A DNA stretch of 64,000 nt from Candidatus Saccharimonadota bacterium (GCA_905372835.1 CAJPQK010000002.1:1-64000); one strand, 5' to 3'. Numbered from the stretch's first letter, positions 7,733-16,381 are shown. Notes: a model not told the origin generated them from the sequence alone. Numbers and translations: made by a program.

Positions 7733-8209
7733 ATGCCAAAGCCCAAAGCAAAAAAACCAGCTACTCACGCCGTCATTAACCGTCGAGCGCGGTTTGACTA
7801 TGAGTTGGGCGAGGAAATCGTAGCTGGGCTGGTGCTGACAGGAGTAGAGGTACGAGCTGCACGAGACGGCCATGTCCAACTCAAAGGCGCCTTTGTCAGT
7901 CTGAGAAATGATGAATTGTGGCTCAATAACGCGAGTTTTTCGTTGCGGCTGAACGTTCGTGGTCAGGCAAATTCAAAGAGTGTCGACACCTCAGCACGGA
8001 AGCTACTGGCTAGCCGTAAACAAATTGACCAATTCGCTGCCGCCAAACAACAAGGCCTGACAATTGTACCGACCAAATTATTAACCAATGGTCGCTTCAT
8101 CAAAATTGTCATTGCACTTGGACGGGGTAAAAAACGCTACGATAAGCGTGAGACCATCAAGCGTCGAGATCAGGATCGTGAGACTCGTCGGCAACTTTCT
8201 GGTCGATAA
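7733..8209 (+). CDS. smpB: SsrA-binding protein SmpB
   Basis: 158 residues. Binds tmRNA and delivers it to stalled ribosomes for trans-translation. The conserved core is visible: INRRARFDYELGEEIVAGLVLTG, EVRAARDG, QLKGAFV and the Lys/Arg-rich C-terminal tail (GRGKKRYDKRETIKRRD) that enters the mRNA channel. The tmRNA gene itself is not seen here. The last 53 nt overlap the 3' end of the convergent glycosyltransferase gene. Confidence 0.95.
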   Translation: MPKPKAKKPATHAVINRRARFDYELGEEIVAGLVLTGVEVRAARDGHVQLKGAFVSLRNDELWLNNASFSLRLNVRGQANSKSVDTSARKLLASRKQIDQFAAAKQQGLTIVPTKLLTNGRFIKIVIALGRGKKRYDKRETIKRRDQDRETRRQLSGR

Positions 8210-9482
8210 GCTCTTGGTATAATTTTTCCAGTTTCTTCACCTGGCGGCTTTCAGTAAATTTGGCCGCCAACTTTTTACTAACAGCACCAAATTCTTGACG
8301 CTTGTTGGCATCCTCTAGTAGGGTAATGATTGCTCGCCCAAAGCTCGTCGGATTATCATTCGCGATGAAACCATTCACGCCGTCTTGCACCACTTCTGAC
8401 AGCTCTTTATCCACCAGCACGATCGGCAGTCCTGCATGAGCCGCTTCATGTAGCACCCAGCCTTGCGTGTCTTTCAGTGACGGAAAAGCAAACACGTCCA
8501 ACACCGAGTACGCCAGACCGAGCTTTTCGCGCGGCATAGCGCCAGTGAAAATAATTCTGTCAGCATATTTGGTTGCGGCAGCCATTTCCTCCAATGTCTT
8601 TCGGTATTCAAAATCACCAACAAACAATAGCTTTGCTTTCGGCCGCTTCTTGGCGATGTGCCGTTCAAACGATTTGATGAGGAGCGGTAAATTCTTTTCT
8701 TCACCCAACCGGCCAACAAATCCAAAGATTTCGTCATCTTCCGCCAAGTTCCACTGCTCACGAAATGCTTTCACCTCAGTTTTTGTCGGGCGAGGTAGTG
8801 CGTTCACACCATTTGGCATCAGCACCAATTCGTATTGATAATCATCGTACTGCCAAGACTTTAGTTGCTTGCAGCTCTTTCGACACAAGGCAATGACCGC
8901 GTCTGCTTTGCTATACAAAATGGTGATGACGCTTTCAATGATATCTTTGTTCCACTTAGTGACGCCCGCTCGTGGTTTATACAATTTGGCAATCTCCAGC
9001 AAGTCATGACCACGCAGTCTCACCGACATCGGGAAGACAATTCCCGCCAGCGCCAAGGCACCGGGCAGCACTGCTGGATAGTGATCGACGAACTCATAGA
9101 TGTCAGTACAGTGCTGAATCACCAACGGAATGTTATTCTTTTTGGCAGCCTTCACACCAACCAAACCAATCTGCGACGGCGTGAATACATGCACCATGTC
9201 GAGCTCCAGCTCTTTGATGCGACGCTGTACTGCCGGCGGAAAGAACACTGATGTGTCATAATCATCGAAAAATGCGCCTTTGATTGATGGAAAGCGGATG
9301 ATGCGCGAGTCAGAGTCTTCGTTGAGCAGCTCGGCTTGCTTGGACGGACTCATTGACTTGGCAGGGCAAAATACGTAGACCTCATGTCCCAAGTTTTCCA
9401 ACTCTCGCTTGAGCGATTCAACCACAAAAACGATGCCATTGATTGATGGTCGATAGGTATCAGTAAACAGTCCAATTCTCAT
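8157..9482 (-). CDS. GT4-family glycosyltransferase, likely glycolipid (monoglucosyl-diacylglycerol type)
   Basis: 441 residues with a two-Rossmann GT-B fold. The N-terminus MRIGLFTDTYRPSINGIV and the FGFVGRLGEEKNLPLLIKSF motif are typical of GT4 enzymes; E-x7-E-like residues occur near DTQGWVLHEAAHAGLPIVLVD. Resemblance to diacylglycerol 3-glucosyltransferases and the adjacent second GT4 gene suggest membrane glycolipid synthesis. The start overlaps the upstream GT by ATGA, so they form an operon. The acceptor specificity is inferred. Confidence 0.8.
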   Translation of the reverse strand: MRIGLFTDTYRPSINGIVFVVESLKRELENLGHEVYVFCPAKSMSPSKQAELLNEDSDSRIIRFPSIKGAFFDDYDTSVFFPPAVQRRIKELELDMVHVFTPSQIGLVGVKAAKKNNIPLVIQHCTDIYEFVDHYPAVLPGALALAGIVFPMSVRLRGHDLLEIAKLYKPRAGVTKWNKDIIESVITILYSKADAVIALCRKSCKQLKSWQYDDYQYELVLMPNGVNALPRPTKTEVKAFREQWNLAEDDEIFGFVGRLGEEKNLPLLIKSFERHIAKKRPKAKLLFVGDFEYRKTLEEMAAATKYADRIIFTGAMPREKLGLAYSVLDVFAFPSLKDTQGWVLHEAAHAGLPIVLVDKELSEVVQDGVNGFIANDNPTSFGRAIITLLEDANKRQEFGAVSKKLAAKFTESRQVKKLEKLYQELIDQKVADESHDPDLDA

Positions 9483-10507
9483 GATTCTAGCACGCTCCTG
9501 TAAAATTCCACTAATCGCTCGCCGCCAGCTCGACTGTCAAACCGTTTGGCAATCCGACCAGCTGCAGCAACTTGTTGTTTATACCATTTGGTGTCATCTC
9601 GCAGTTTATCTATCACCTGAACAGCATCTTGAGCCGAGGAGATAAACTGAGCATCTGGGCGGAATGTATCGTCATATTCATGAATATCTCTCAGGATGAT
9701 TGGCAGCCCGGCACCCGCAGCTTCCAGCACACACATTGGATGATTTTCCTGTTCAGCAGGCAAAAAGAACGCATCGGCCGCATGTAAATAGGTCATGACG
9801 TCTGTATGATCAATCACGCCCGTGATGATCACGTTTTTAGGAGCTGATGCTATCAGGTCTTGCATTTTGCCATATTCTGCGCCCAAATGTTTGAAGGGAA
9901 TACCACCCACCCAGATAAATGTCACCTCAGGCAAAGCTCGTGCCGTTTCAAAAAACGTGTCCAGACGCTTGCGCGGCTGAACCTGTCCATTACCAACCAC
10001 CACAAAGTCTGACGGCTTCAGTTTCAGTTTTTTGCGAGCAGCCTGTTTGGTTTTTACAGTAGATGCATAGCGGCTCATGTCGACCGTATTGTACAGCACC
10101 TCCACGCGCGTTTTCAGCTTCATCGGACCAGTCATGGTTTCTTTGACCATGTTAGAGCATGCCAACACCAAATCAGCCTGGTTATATACCCAGCGCATAT
10201 ACGCTCGCACCAACCACTGCATTCTGCCCATGCCTTTGATGCTGCCAACCAAGGAAGCAGGGATGACGTGACCAGAGATAATCTTTTTACCACGTGAACG
10301 TTTGAGCATCCACATTGAATACAAACCAATGGTCTGAGCATGGACGATGTCTGCATCAGAGCGAGCTTGATTAACCACGACGGACGTGTCTTTTCTCGCC
10401 TTAAGCGCATTTGTCATCTCTACAAAAGCAGTGTGAACACCATGGCCTTGGACAGTAAACTCACTCTCGGAAATCATGTCGACGTTCAGTCGAGTCTTGC
10501 GTGTCAT
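9479..10507 (-). CDS. GT4-family glycosyltransferase, likely second glycolipid glucosyltransferase
   Basis: 342 residues. The N-terminal VDMISESEFTVQGHGVHTAF resembles the GQGV loop of diglucosyl-diacylglycerol synthases; the GT4 C-terminal half has ENHPMCVLEAAGAGLPIIL with the conserved glutamates. It is first in a two-gene operon with the GT above, a pairing known for mono/di-glucosyl-diacylglycerol synthases in Firmicutes and Mollicutes. TATAAT lies 7 nt before the ATG. Confidence 0.75.
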   Translation of the reverse strand: MTRKTRLNVDMISESEFTVQGHGVHTAFVEMTNALKARKDTSVVVNQARSDADIVHAQTIGLYSMWMLKRSRGKKIISGHVIPASLVGSIKGMGRMQWLVRAYMRWVYNQADLVLACSNMVKETMTGPMKLKTRVEVLYNTVDMSRYASTVKTKQAARKKLKLKPSDFVVVGNGQVQPRKRLDTFFETARALPEVTFIWVGGIPFKHLGAEYGKMQDLIASAPKNVIITGVIDHTDVMTYLHAADAFFLPAEQENHPMCVLEAAGAGLPIILRDIHEYDDTFRPDAQFISSAQDAVQVIDKLRDDTKWYKQQVAAAGRIAKRFDSRAGGERLVEFYRSVLES

Positions 10508-10514
10508 GCTACCT

Positions 10515-10520
10515 ATTATA
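10515..10520 (-). promoter_or_regulatory. -10 box of the glycosyltransferase operon
   Basis: TGG-TATAAT (extended -10), 7 nt before the ATG at 10507 and partly inside the 3' end of pyrH. Confidence 0.6.
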
Positions 10521-11223
10521 CCACAAGTCGCGTCCCAACCGCTTCGCCTCTGGCAGCACGCACGATATTGCCGTCACTCAGCAGGTCACAAATAATCATT
10601 GGCTTTTTCTCTTCAGCAGCCAAGCCGATAGCCGCTTTGTCCATCACGCCAATGTCTGGATTTGCCAAAACTTCGTCATAGGTCAATTGGTCAAATTTGA
10701 CAGCATCAGTAAACTTGACTGGGTCCTTGTCGTACACGCCGTCTACTTTAGTAGCTTTGATAACCACGTCACATTTCATCTCTAGTGCCAAATTGACGGC
10801 TGCCGTGTCGGTGGTCAAAAATGGTCGTCCAGTGCCGCAACCAACCACCACTACACGACCTTTTTCCAGGTGACTGACCGCTCGTCGGTAAGTGTATTGA
10901 TCGACAAATTGGTTCACTTCCACTGTCGACAGAGCACGCGTTGCTAGGCCATCATCGTTGAAGACATCAGCCAGGGTGATGGCATTGATCAGCGTCGCCA
11001 GCATACCTGCGTTGTGTGCAGTCACGTCGCCGATGCCACTACCAGCAATTTGCGCCCCGCGCACATAATTACCACCGCCAACCATGATGACAACCTGTGT
11101 TCCGCTCGCCACCACTGGCTTGATTTGTGCGGCGATCCACCGCGCTCTGGCGTGATCAAATCCACCAGCGTATTGTCCTTGTAATTGTTCGCCTGAAAGC
11201 TTGAGAAGAATTCTGCTATACAT
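10516..11223 (-). CDS. pyrH: UMP kinase
   Basis: 235 residues of the amino-acid-kinase fold; phosphorylates UMP to UDP for pyrimidine nucleotide supply. Visible motifs: RILLKLSGEQLQG (phosphate loop), VVIMVGGGNYVRG, GTGRPFLTTDTAAVNLAL and KATKVDGVYDKDP, all typical of bacterial PyrH. The start MYSRILLK is fixed by TACAAT 6 nt upstream. It is divergent from the exonuclease III gene. Confidence 0.95.
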   Translation of the reverse strand: MYSRILLKLSGEQLQGQYAGGFDHARARWIAAQIKPVVASGTQVVIMVGGGNYVRGAQIAGSGIGDVTAHNAGMLATLINAITLADVFNDDGLATRALSTVEVNQFVDQYTYRRAVSHLEKGRVVVVGCGTGRPFLTTDTAAVNLALEMKCDVVIKATKVDGVYDKDPVKFTDAVKFDQLTYDEVLANPDIGVMDKAAIGLAAEEKKPMIICDLLSDGNIVRAARGEAVGTRLVV

Positions 11224-11229
11224 AGGTTC

Positions 11230-11235
11230 ATTGTA
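11230..11235 (-). promoter_or_regulatory. -10 box of pyrH
   Basis: TACAAT, 6 nt before the pyrH ATG. Confidence 0.55.
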
Positions 11236-11303
11236 ACAAGTTATGCCACTTCTTGCACACAAGCTCCGTCACATCAAGCCTATACGCAGCCCGCAAAACC
11301 CGC

Positions 11304-11309
11304 TACAAT
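11304..11309 (+). promoter_or_regulatory. -10 box of the exonuclease III gene
   Basis: TACAAT, 6 nt before the ATG at 11316; mirror image of the pyrH arrangement 70 bp away. Confidence 0.55.
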
Positions 11310-11315
11310 AGCCAC

Positions 11316-12125
11316 ATGAAGTTATTTTCCTGGAACGTCAACGGCATCCGCGCAGTCCTAAACAAAGGCGAGTTTACCACATTCATCGAAACCTACGACC
11401 CGGATATTGTTTGTTTGCAAGAGACTAAAGCCCAACGCGGGCAAGTCGAATTAGACCTGCCACAATTTCATGAGCATTTCTATTCGGCGGCCAAAAAGGG
11501 CTATTCTGGCACCGCCATATTTTCAAAGCAACCAGCCCTGAACTATCTTGATGGTTTTCCAGCAGACATTGCCAACAAATACAACCTATCCGCCGACGAG
11601 TATGGCAACCCCAATGATGAGGGGCGTATCATCGCCGCTGAATTTGACGGGTTTTGGCTGGTTACGTGCTACACACCAAATTCCAAAGGCGACCTCAGCC
11701 GCCTCAGTTTACGTCATGATCAGTGGGACCCAGCTTGTCTGGAATATCTCAAAGGCCTGGAACAGGGGAGTTACGGCGCCACCAAGCCAGTACTATATTG
11801 CGGCGACATGAACGTGGCCCATCAAGACATCGACCTTGCCAGACCCAAAGATAACGTTGGCAAGCACGGCTTTACCGACGAAGAACGAGCAGGTTTTCAA
11901 GCGTATCTGGACGCTGGTTTTGTCGATGTGTTTCGCGCACACCATCCAACAACAGCAGACGCTTACACTTGGTGGACACACTGGGCCAATGCCAGAGCCC
12001 GAAACGTTGGTTGGCGCATCGACTACTGGCTAGCCAGTCAAGAACTAACCCCGTCCATCAAACAAGCACACATCCATCCCGAACAGCTGGGTTCCGACCA
12101 TTGCCCAGTCAGTATAGAACTATAG
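11316..12125 (+). CDS. xth: Exonuclease III family AP endonuclease
   Basis: 269 residues. Repairs abasic sites in DNA. Metal and catalytic motifs are present in order: WNVNGIRA, LQETKAQ (Glu36), CGDMNVAH, WRIDYWLAS and the terminal GSDHCPVSI. The start MKLFSWNVNG is the classical N-terminus of the family and is confirmed by the -10 box. A terminator follows directly. Confidence 0.95.
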   Translation: MKLFSWNVNGIRAVLNKGEFTTFIETYDPDIVCLQETKAQRGQVELDLPQFHEHFYSAAKKGYSGTAIFSKQPALNYLDGFPADIANKYNLSADEYGNPNDEGRIIAAEFDGFWLVTCYTPNSKGDLSRLSLRHDQWDPACLEYLKGLEQGSYGATKPVLYCGDMNVAHQDIDLARPKDNVGKHGFTDEERAGFQAYLDAGFVDVFRAHHPTTADAYTWWTHWANARARNVGWRIDYWLASQELTPSIKQAHIHPEQLGSDHCPVSIEL

Positions 12126-12131
12126 ACCACG

Positions 12132-12161
12132 AAAAAGCACCCGAGTTGTGCGGGTGCTTTT
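12132..12161. terminator. Bidirectional terminator between xth and the LPRTG gene
   Basis: AAAAAGCACCCG / CGGGTGCTTTT stem with a 7-nt loop; A and T runs on both sides let it serve both convergent genes. Confidence 0.85.
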
Positions 12162-12181
12162 AGTGTTAGTAAGCGCTCAGA

Positions 12182-13447
12182 TTATTGGCGGCGGCTTACG
12201 ATGTAGGCAACGGCAGAAGCAGCAAGTGAGCCGAGACCAAAGATTGAAAGGAGCGCGTCAGTCGTACCAGTTCGTGGCAACTCAGTTGTCGTTGGAGCTG
12301 GTGGGGTAGGTTGTTTAGGAGCAGGAGGGGTAGTCGGAGGAGTGCTTGGCTTACATGCGTCGCTGTCCACTGATGCGTATCCCTCGTTCTTTTGGTCCTT
12401 AGTCCAGACGCTGATGATCTGCTTGGTCTTGATGTCACAGACTTTCACCTTACAGTCTTCTTCGTTCTTTGAGTAACCTTCCTTGTTTTCTTCACTCTTG
12501 CGTACGGTTATGATCTCACCAGTTTTGATGTCACAAACCTTAACTTTTGCACAGTCAGCAAAATTCTTTGAGTGTTTGCTTGTGTCGTATTCACTTTCTT
12601 TGATAGTGACAATTGTGTCAGTCTTCAAGTCACAAACTTGAATTTTTGGCTCTTCAGTCACCGTGATGGTAACTTTACAGTTTTGGCTGGTTACGCCATT
12701 GTTGATGGTAACAGTTGCAGTGTAAGTACCAGCCTTTGTGTAGGTGTGCTCAGCCTTGTTGCTGCTACCAGTTGTCTTTTGGCCATCGCCAAAGTCGAAA
12801 GTATAGCTACTGATGCTTGCACCATTCTTTGCAGTTGCAGTCGCAGCAAAGGCGAACTTGTTGCGGGTACCAGCGACTTTTTGAGCGCTCAATGCGTCAC
12901 ACGTCAATACTGGCTTTGGAGCTGGTGTTGGTGGAGGTGTTGGTTCACCCCAAAGTGGGTTACCACAATCCTTGATAACTGCCTGAACGAATTTACCATT
13001 ACCGTCCAACCATACAAACACTGGCTTCTTACTTGCCACTGGCATAAAGCTGTGACGAATCAAGTAGCTTGGGTATGACTTGCTACCAATCTGCTGGTAG
13101 TTAATTGGGTTGGTGTAGTTAACGTGACGGCGCTGAATGGTTTTTGCATTCGTTGCTACGACACGACCGTTCACCGTAACGGTGTTGTTTGAAGCGTCTG
13201 CCACACCTTCGTGCATGCCAGCGCCCTCAACCATTGATTGTGTAATGCCGAAGTAGTTGTAAATACCACGGACTTCGCTGTCGCTGTGATAAGCCGACTT
13301 CATGGCACTATGAGTCATGGTACCACAACGAACGATCTTGATATCTGAACAGCCGACGGCGTCAGAAGGCGTAGCATACCAAATACCACCGATAATCGCG
13401 GCAGTAATAGAGCCAGCCAAAAGTACTCTCTTTACTATTTTATTCAT
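12182..13447 (-). CDS. Sortase-anchored surface protein with a PKD domain
   Basis: 421 residues. A signal peptide (residues about 1-30, basic start then hydrophobic) leads to an N-terminal domain of about 140 residues, a PKD domain (about 180-265, YTFDFGDG and HTYTKAGTYTATV), three copies of a Cys-containing repeat (VCDIKTGEIITV...KNEEDC, about 269-365), a Pro/Thr-rich wall-spanning stretch, LPRTG at 390-394, a hydrophobic helix and RRQ. This is the sorting-signal layout. The sortase is 3.2 kb away. The start MNKIVKRV has GAGGAGG 5-6 nt upstream. Confidence 0.85.
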   Translation of the reverse strand: MNKIVKRVLLAGSITAAIIGGIWYATPSDAVGCSDIKIVRCGTMTHSAMKSAYHSDSEVRGIYNYFGITQSMVEGAGMHEGVADASNNTVTVNGRVVATNAKTIQRRHVNYTNPINYQQIGSKSYPSYLIRHSFMPVASKKPVFVWLDGNGKFVQAVIKDCGNPLWGEPTPPPTPAPKPVLTCDALSAQKVAGTRNKFAFAATATAKNGASISSYTFDFGDGQKTTGSSNKAEHTYTKAGTYTATVTINNGVTSQNCKVTITVTEEPKIQVCDLKTDTIVTIKESEYDTSKHSKNFADCAKVKVCDIKTGEIITVRKSEENKEGYSKNEEDCKVKVCDIKTKQIISVWTKDQKNEGYASVDSDACKPSTPPTTPPAPKQPTPPAPTTTELPRTGTTDALLSIFGLGSLAASAVAYIVSRRQ

Positions 13448-13564
13448 TGTTTCCTCCTCAACCTTACTATTTCTCACCGGTTGTTACAGTCCATATTAGC
13501 ACAAACTTTTGTATTTGTCAATAAAAATGTATAAATATATTGCTTATGGTTTCTGTAAGTCTGC

Positions 13565-13570
13565 TATAAT
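13565..13570 (+). promoter_or_regulatory. -10 box of the vanY operon
   Basis: TATAAT, with a leader of about 16 nt containing AGAGG (13582-13586) before the ATG at 13593. Confidence 0.55.
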
Positions 13571-13592
13571 AAAGAATATCTAGAGGTAACGT

Positions 13593-14456
13593 ATGAAAAT
13601 TCAGAGACAATTTCCTTGGAAAGAACTGATCAAATGGGGGAGTGCTGTTTTGGCATGTCTTGGCGTTGCTTATTTACTGTATCTCAACAACCAGTACGAA
13701 AAGAAGCCAGTCGACAACACGCCAGGTCAAATCCAGGAAAAACCCACCGCCACTAAACCAGCACCAGCACCGACACCAAAGGAGGTTCAAGTCACACTAC
13801 CTGGAGCTACACCAATCCCAGCCAGGCAAGAGGACTACCAAGCTGACGGCAGTATCTGGCAAATCGTCAACCAAACCCGTGGCTTTAAACAGCCAACCTA
13901 CGTGCCGAGTGACCTACAAACCGCGGACGTACCGACCCTGCCAGGTAGGGGGCCAGAAGAGCGATCTCTACGAGCAGCGATTATGCCGGATCTGAAAGCA
14001 TTAATGGCGGCCGCCGAAAGCGCTGGCTCGCCAGTACGACTGGGGAGTGGATATCGCAGCTATCAGACGCAAGTCGGGCTATTTAACCGATACGCCCGTC
14101 AAGTTGGCGAAGCGCAAGCAGCACGATTTAGCGCCCGGCCTGGCTATAGCGAACACCAATCCGGCCTCGCCCTAGACTTTGGCTCGCCAGACGGCAGATG
14201 CTGGGTAGATGATTGTTTCAAAAACACCAAAGCAGGGAAATGGCTGGCAGCCCATGCTCACGAATACGGCTTTATCTTACGCTATCCAGAAGGCAAACAG
14301 TCAATCGTTGGCTATCAGTACGAAGCCTGGCACTTCCGTTACGTTGGCCGTGAGCTCGCCGGCGCGCTGCACCAGTCCGGCTTAACCCTAGAAGAAGCAT
14401 TACCATACCTAGAAAAAGCACAAAATGAATTGAAGCAAAAGGAGACATCGTCATGA
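13593..14456 (+). CDS. VanY-type D-alanyl-D-alanine carboxypeptidase, membrane-anchored (copy 1)
   Basis: 287 residues. Trims the terminal D-Ala of peptidoglycan stem peptides outside the membrane. One membrane helix (about 14-31), a Pro/Thr linker, then a zinc peptidase domain: GSGYRSYQTQ, SEHQSGLALDFG (His188, Asp195) and EAWHFRYVG (Glu244, His247). It is first in a three-gene operon and overlaps the next paralogue by ATGA. Confidence 0.88.
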   Translation: MKIQRQFPWKELIKWGSAVLACLGVAYLLYLNNQYEKKPVDNTPGQIQEKPTATKPAPAPTPKEVQVTLPGATPIPARQEDYQADGSIWQIVNQTRGFKQPTYVPSDLQTADVPTLPGRGPEERSLRAAIMPDLKALMAAAESAGSPVRLGSGYRSYQTQVGLFNRYARQVGEAQAARFSARPGYSEHQSGLALDFGSPDGRCWVDDCFKNTKAGKWLAAHAHEYGFILRYPEGKQSIVGYQYEAWHFRYVGRELAGALHQSGLTLEEALPYLEKAQNELKQKETSS

Positions 14457-15259
14457 AACTATCAGCTGGGCGGGCAGGGCTGGCATTCGTATTATCCGCA
14501 TGGATAACGTTTAGCGGGCTGCTGATATGGGGTGGCTTACAGGCCAGTCAACAGAGTCAAGAAGTTAATCAATTAGCAGCGACCTCGGTCTGGAAACCTG
14601 ACGCCGTCGTGGAGTTCACTCATAATAATACAACCGAGAAGTTGACTATACCAAGCTGGCGACGGCTTGATGATGGCAACATCTGGGCGCACGTTTGGAA
14701 ACAACACGGCCTTGATCAAAACTATCAGCCAGAGCTGGCAAATCTTGAAGAGGTAAAAGTTGGTAAATGGGTCGAAGACAAACGCTTGCGCCCACAAGCA
14801 CTGAACAATCTCAAGCCATTTGCAAAAGCCGCAGAAGCAGCCGGTCATCCCATACTGATTACCAGCGCCTATCGCTCCTATGCCGACCAAGAAAAGACCC
14901 GCAAAGAGCTGGCTCGCACCAACGGGCAATTGTACGCCGATGAATTTGTAGCAGAACCAGGCAAGAGTGAGCACCAGCTGGGACTGGCGGTGGACTTTTC
15001 ATCATACACCGAACCATGTATGGAGAAATTCACTGCCTGTCGCCTCGACAAGACTTCCGCCGAGTGGCTAGCCGCCCATGCCCACGAATACGGCTTTATC
15101 TTGCGCTATCCAGAAGGCAAACAAGCCATCACTGGCGTCGCACCAGAATCATGGCATTTTCGCTATGTCGGCAAGGACCTAGCAGGCTTTATGCACCGCA
15201 ACAAGCTCACACTAGAAGAAGTGGTGTCGCAGCTAAAGAAAGCTCGTGAAACCTCATGA
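14453..15259 (+). CDS. VanY-type D-alanyl-D-alanine carboxypeptidase (copy 2)
   Basis: 268 residues, tandem paralogue of the preceding gene. N-terminal membrane helix (about 9-29) and a zinc domain with SAYRSYADQ, SEHQLGLAVDFS (His174, Asp181) and ESWHFRYVG (Glu232, His235). An approximately 50-nt block near the C-terminus is almost identical to copy 1 although the rest has diverged. The linker differs from copy 1, so the two may act on different wall substrates. Confidence 0.87.
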   Translation: MKLSAGRAGLAFVLSAWITFSGLLIWGGLQASQQSQEVNQLAATSVWKPDAVVEFTHNNTTEKLTIPSWRRLDDGNIWAHVWKQHGLDQNYQPELANLEEVKVGKWVEDKRLRPQALNNLKPFAKAAEAAGHPILITSAYRSYADQEKTRKELARTNGQLYADEFVAEPGKSEHQLGLAVDFSSYTEPCMEKFTACRLDKTSAEWLAAHAHEYGFILRYPEGKQAITGVAPESWHFRYVGKDLAGFMHRNKLTLEEVVSQLKKARETS

Positions 15260-16047
15260 ATTCGTCATACTGGCAGCGTCAGGAACCAGGCAAGCCTCTG
15301 TTTCCTGATGTTGAATGGAATCGTCCCGAACGGCTTGACCAGTATGGGCGCTTAGCCATCATCGGTGGTAACAAACTGGGCTTTTCGTCTGTCGCTGAGG
15401 CCTACGCAACCGCTCAAACAATTGGTGTTGGCCAAGTCCGCGTATTACTGCCCGACGTTCTCAAAAGAAGTGTGCCGTCCAGTATGACTGATGTTTTGTT
15501 CGCGCCAACCAATCCATCTGGCAGCCTAGCGCAAGCAGCACTCACGGAAGCCGTGTCACTCTGTGACTGGTCCGACGTCCTCTTACTGATCGGCGACGCT
15601 GGCAGAAACAGTCAAACCGCAATTGTCCACGAAGAGCTGGTCAAGCGCTCACAGCAACCAGTCGTCATCACTCGTGACGCCATCGATCTACTACAAAACA
15701 GTTTTGCGGAGATTTTGGACAATCAGCACGTAGTGTTCGTGGCTTCTTTTGCTCAAGTTCAAAAAATATGTCGTTCAGTGTACTATCCAAAAATGCTGAC
15801 GTTTAGCATCCAACTAGCCCAGTTTGTCGACATACTCCACAAATTCACCATCACTTATCCAGTCACCATCTGCACCTTTCACGCCGAACACGTAGTCATC
15901 GCCCACGGTGGCACCGTCGTTACCCAAGCCTGGGACGAGCCAATGGCCATTTGGCGCGGAGTCGTTGGCGCAAAAATTGCCAGCTATTTGGTGTGGTCAC
16001 CCGGTTCACCACTGGCTGCTGCCAGCACCGCCGTCTGTACAGGGTAA
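15256..16047 (+). CDS. YjeF C-terminal/ribokinase-like protein
   Basis: 263 residues, third in the VanY operon (ATGA overlap). The segment LAIIGGNKLGFSSVAEAY followed by GVGQVRVLLPD resembles the N-terminal part of ADP/ATP-dependent NAD(P)H-hydrate dehydratases (ribokinase fold), which repair damaged NAD(P)H. The C-terminal catalytic GTGD-type motif is not obvious (WRGVVGAKIASYL occupies that place), so enzymatic activity is uncertain and it may be a divergent sugar- or nucleotide-binding protein. Confidence 0.5.
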   Translation: MNSSYWQRQEPGKPLFPDVEWNRPERLDQYGRLAIIGGNKLGFSSVAEAYATAQTIGVGQVRVLLPDVLKRSVPSSMTDVLFAPTNPSGSLAQAALTEAVSLCDWSDVLLLIGDAGRNSQTAIVHEELVKRSQQPVVITRDAIDLLQNSFAEILDNQHVVFVASFAQVQKICRSVYYPKMLTFSIQLAQFVDILHKFTITYPVTICTFHAEHVVIAHGGTVVTQAWDEPMAIWRGVVGAKIASYLVWSPGSPLAAASTAVCTG

Positions 16048-16063
16048 TTGCCCACAGCAAGCA

Positions 16064-16092
16064 TTGACATTTTGTGTCTTTAGTGATATGGT
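16064..16092 (+). promoter_or_regulatory. Two-part promoter for the structured leader and 55-codon ORF
   Basis: TTGACA (16064-16069), a 17-bp spacer and TATGGT (16087-16092). Transcription should start near 16099, giving a 5' UTR of about 80 nt. This is one of only a few complete -35/-10 promoters in the window. Confidence 0.65.
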
Positions 16093-16105
16093 GTAAGGTA
16101 GCTTT

Positions 16106-16178
16106 CGCTCAGAAGTTTTGTCAAAGGGCGAAAGACGCCCTTTAGCTTTGAGCGATACACTCCTGAGAGGAGGTGTAT
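16106..16178 (+). promoter_or_regulatory. Structured 5' UTR that hides the Shine-Dalgarno site
   Basis: An outer stem CGCTCA (16106-16111)/TGAGCG (16149-16154) encloses a perfect hairpin AAAGGGCG-AAAGA-CGCCCTTT (16123-16143). It is followed by a 10-bp stem with one bulge, 16155-16164 paired with 16168-16178, whose 3' arm contains the AGGAGG Shine-Dalgarno (16168-16173). The ribosome site is therefore closed unless the stem opens. Confidence 0.6.
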
Positions 16179-16179
16179 T

Positions 16180-16347
16180 ATGCTCAAATGGGGGGAGACA
16201 GAAATCCCGCTCTCATTTGGCCTGGCTGTAGTCTGTTCTATTACAGCAGCCGGCCTCGTTCTCACCACCGAAGCCTGGTGGTGGATTATGGCCTGCCTGG
16301 TCTGCTCCATCGCCTTTACCTGTCACGGTATAAGGCGGCTGAAGTGA
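16180..16347 (+). CDS. 55-residue two-helix membrane peptide
   Basis: Begins MLKWGETEIPLSF and ends GIRRLK. Two hydrophobic segments (about 13-29 and 33-48, the second with EAWWWIMACLVCSIAF) predict a short membrane hairpin. AGGAGG lies 6 nt before the ATG, and a full promoter and structured leader precede it. Size, hydrophobicity and leader resemble type I toxins or small regulatory membrane peptides, but no family is recognised. Confidence 0.6.
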   Translation: MLKWGETEIPLSFGLAVVCSITAAGLVLTTEAWWWIMACLVCSIAFTCHGIRRLK

Positions 16348-16381
16348 TAAGATACCCTATGAGGTATCCTAAGCCCGCTGA

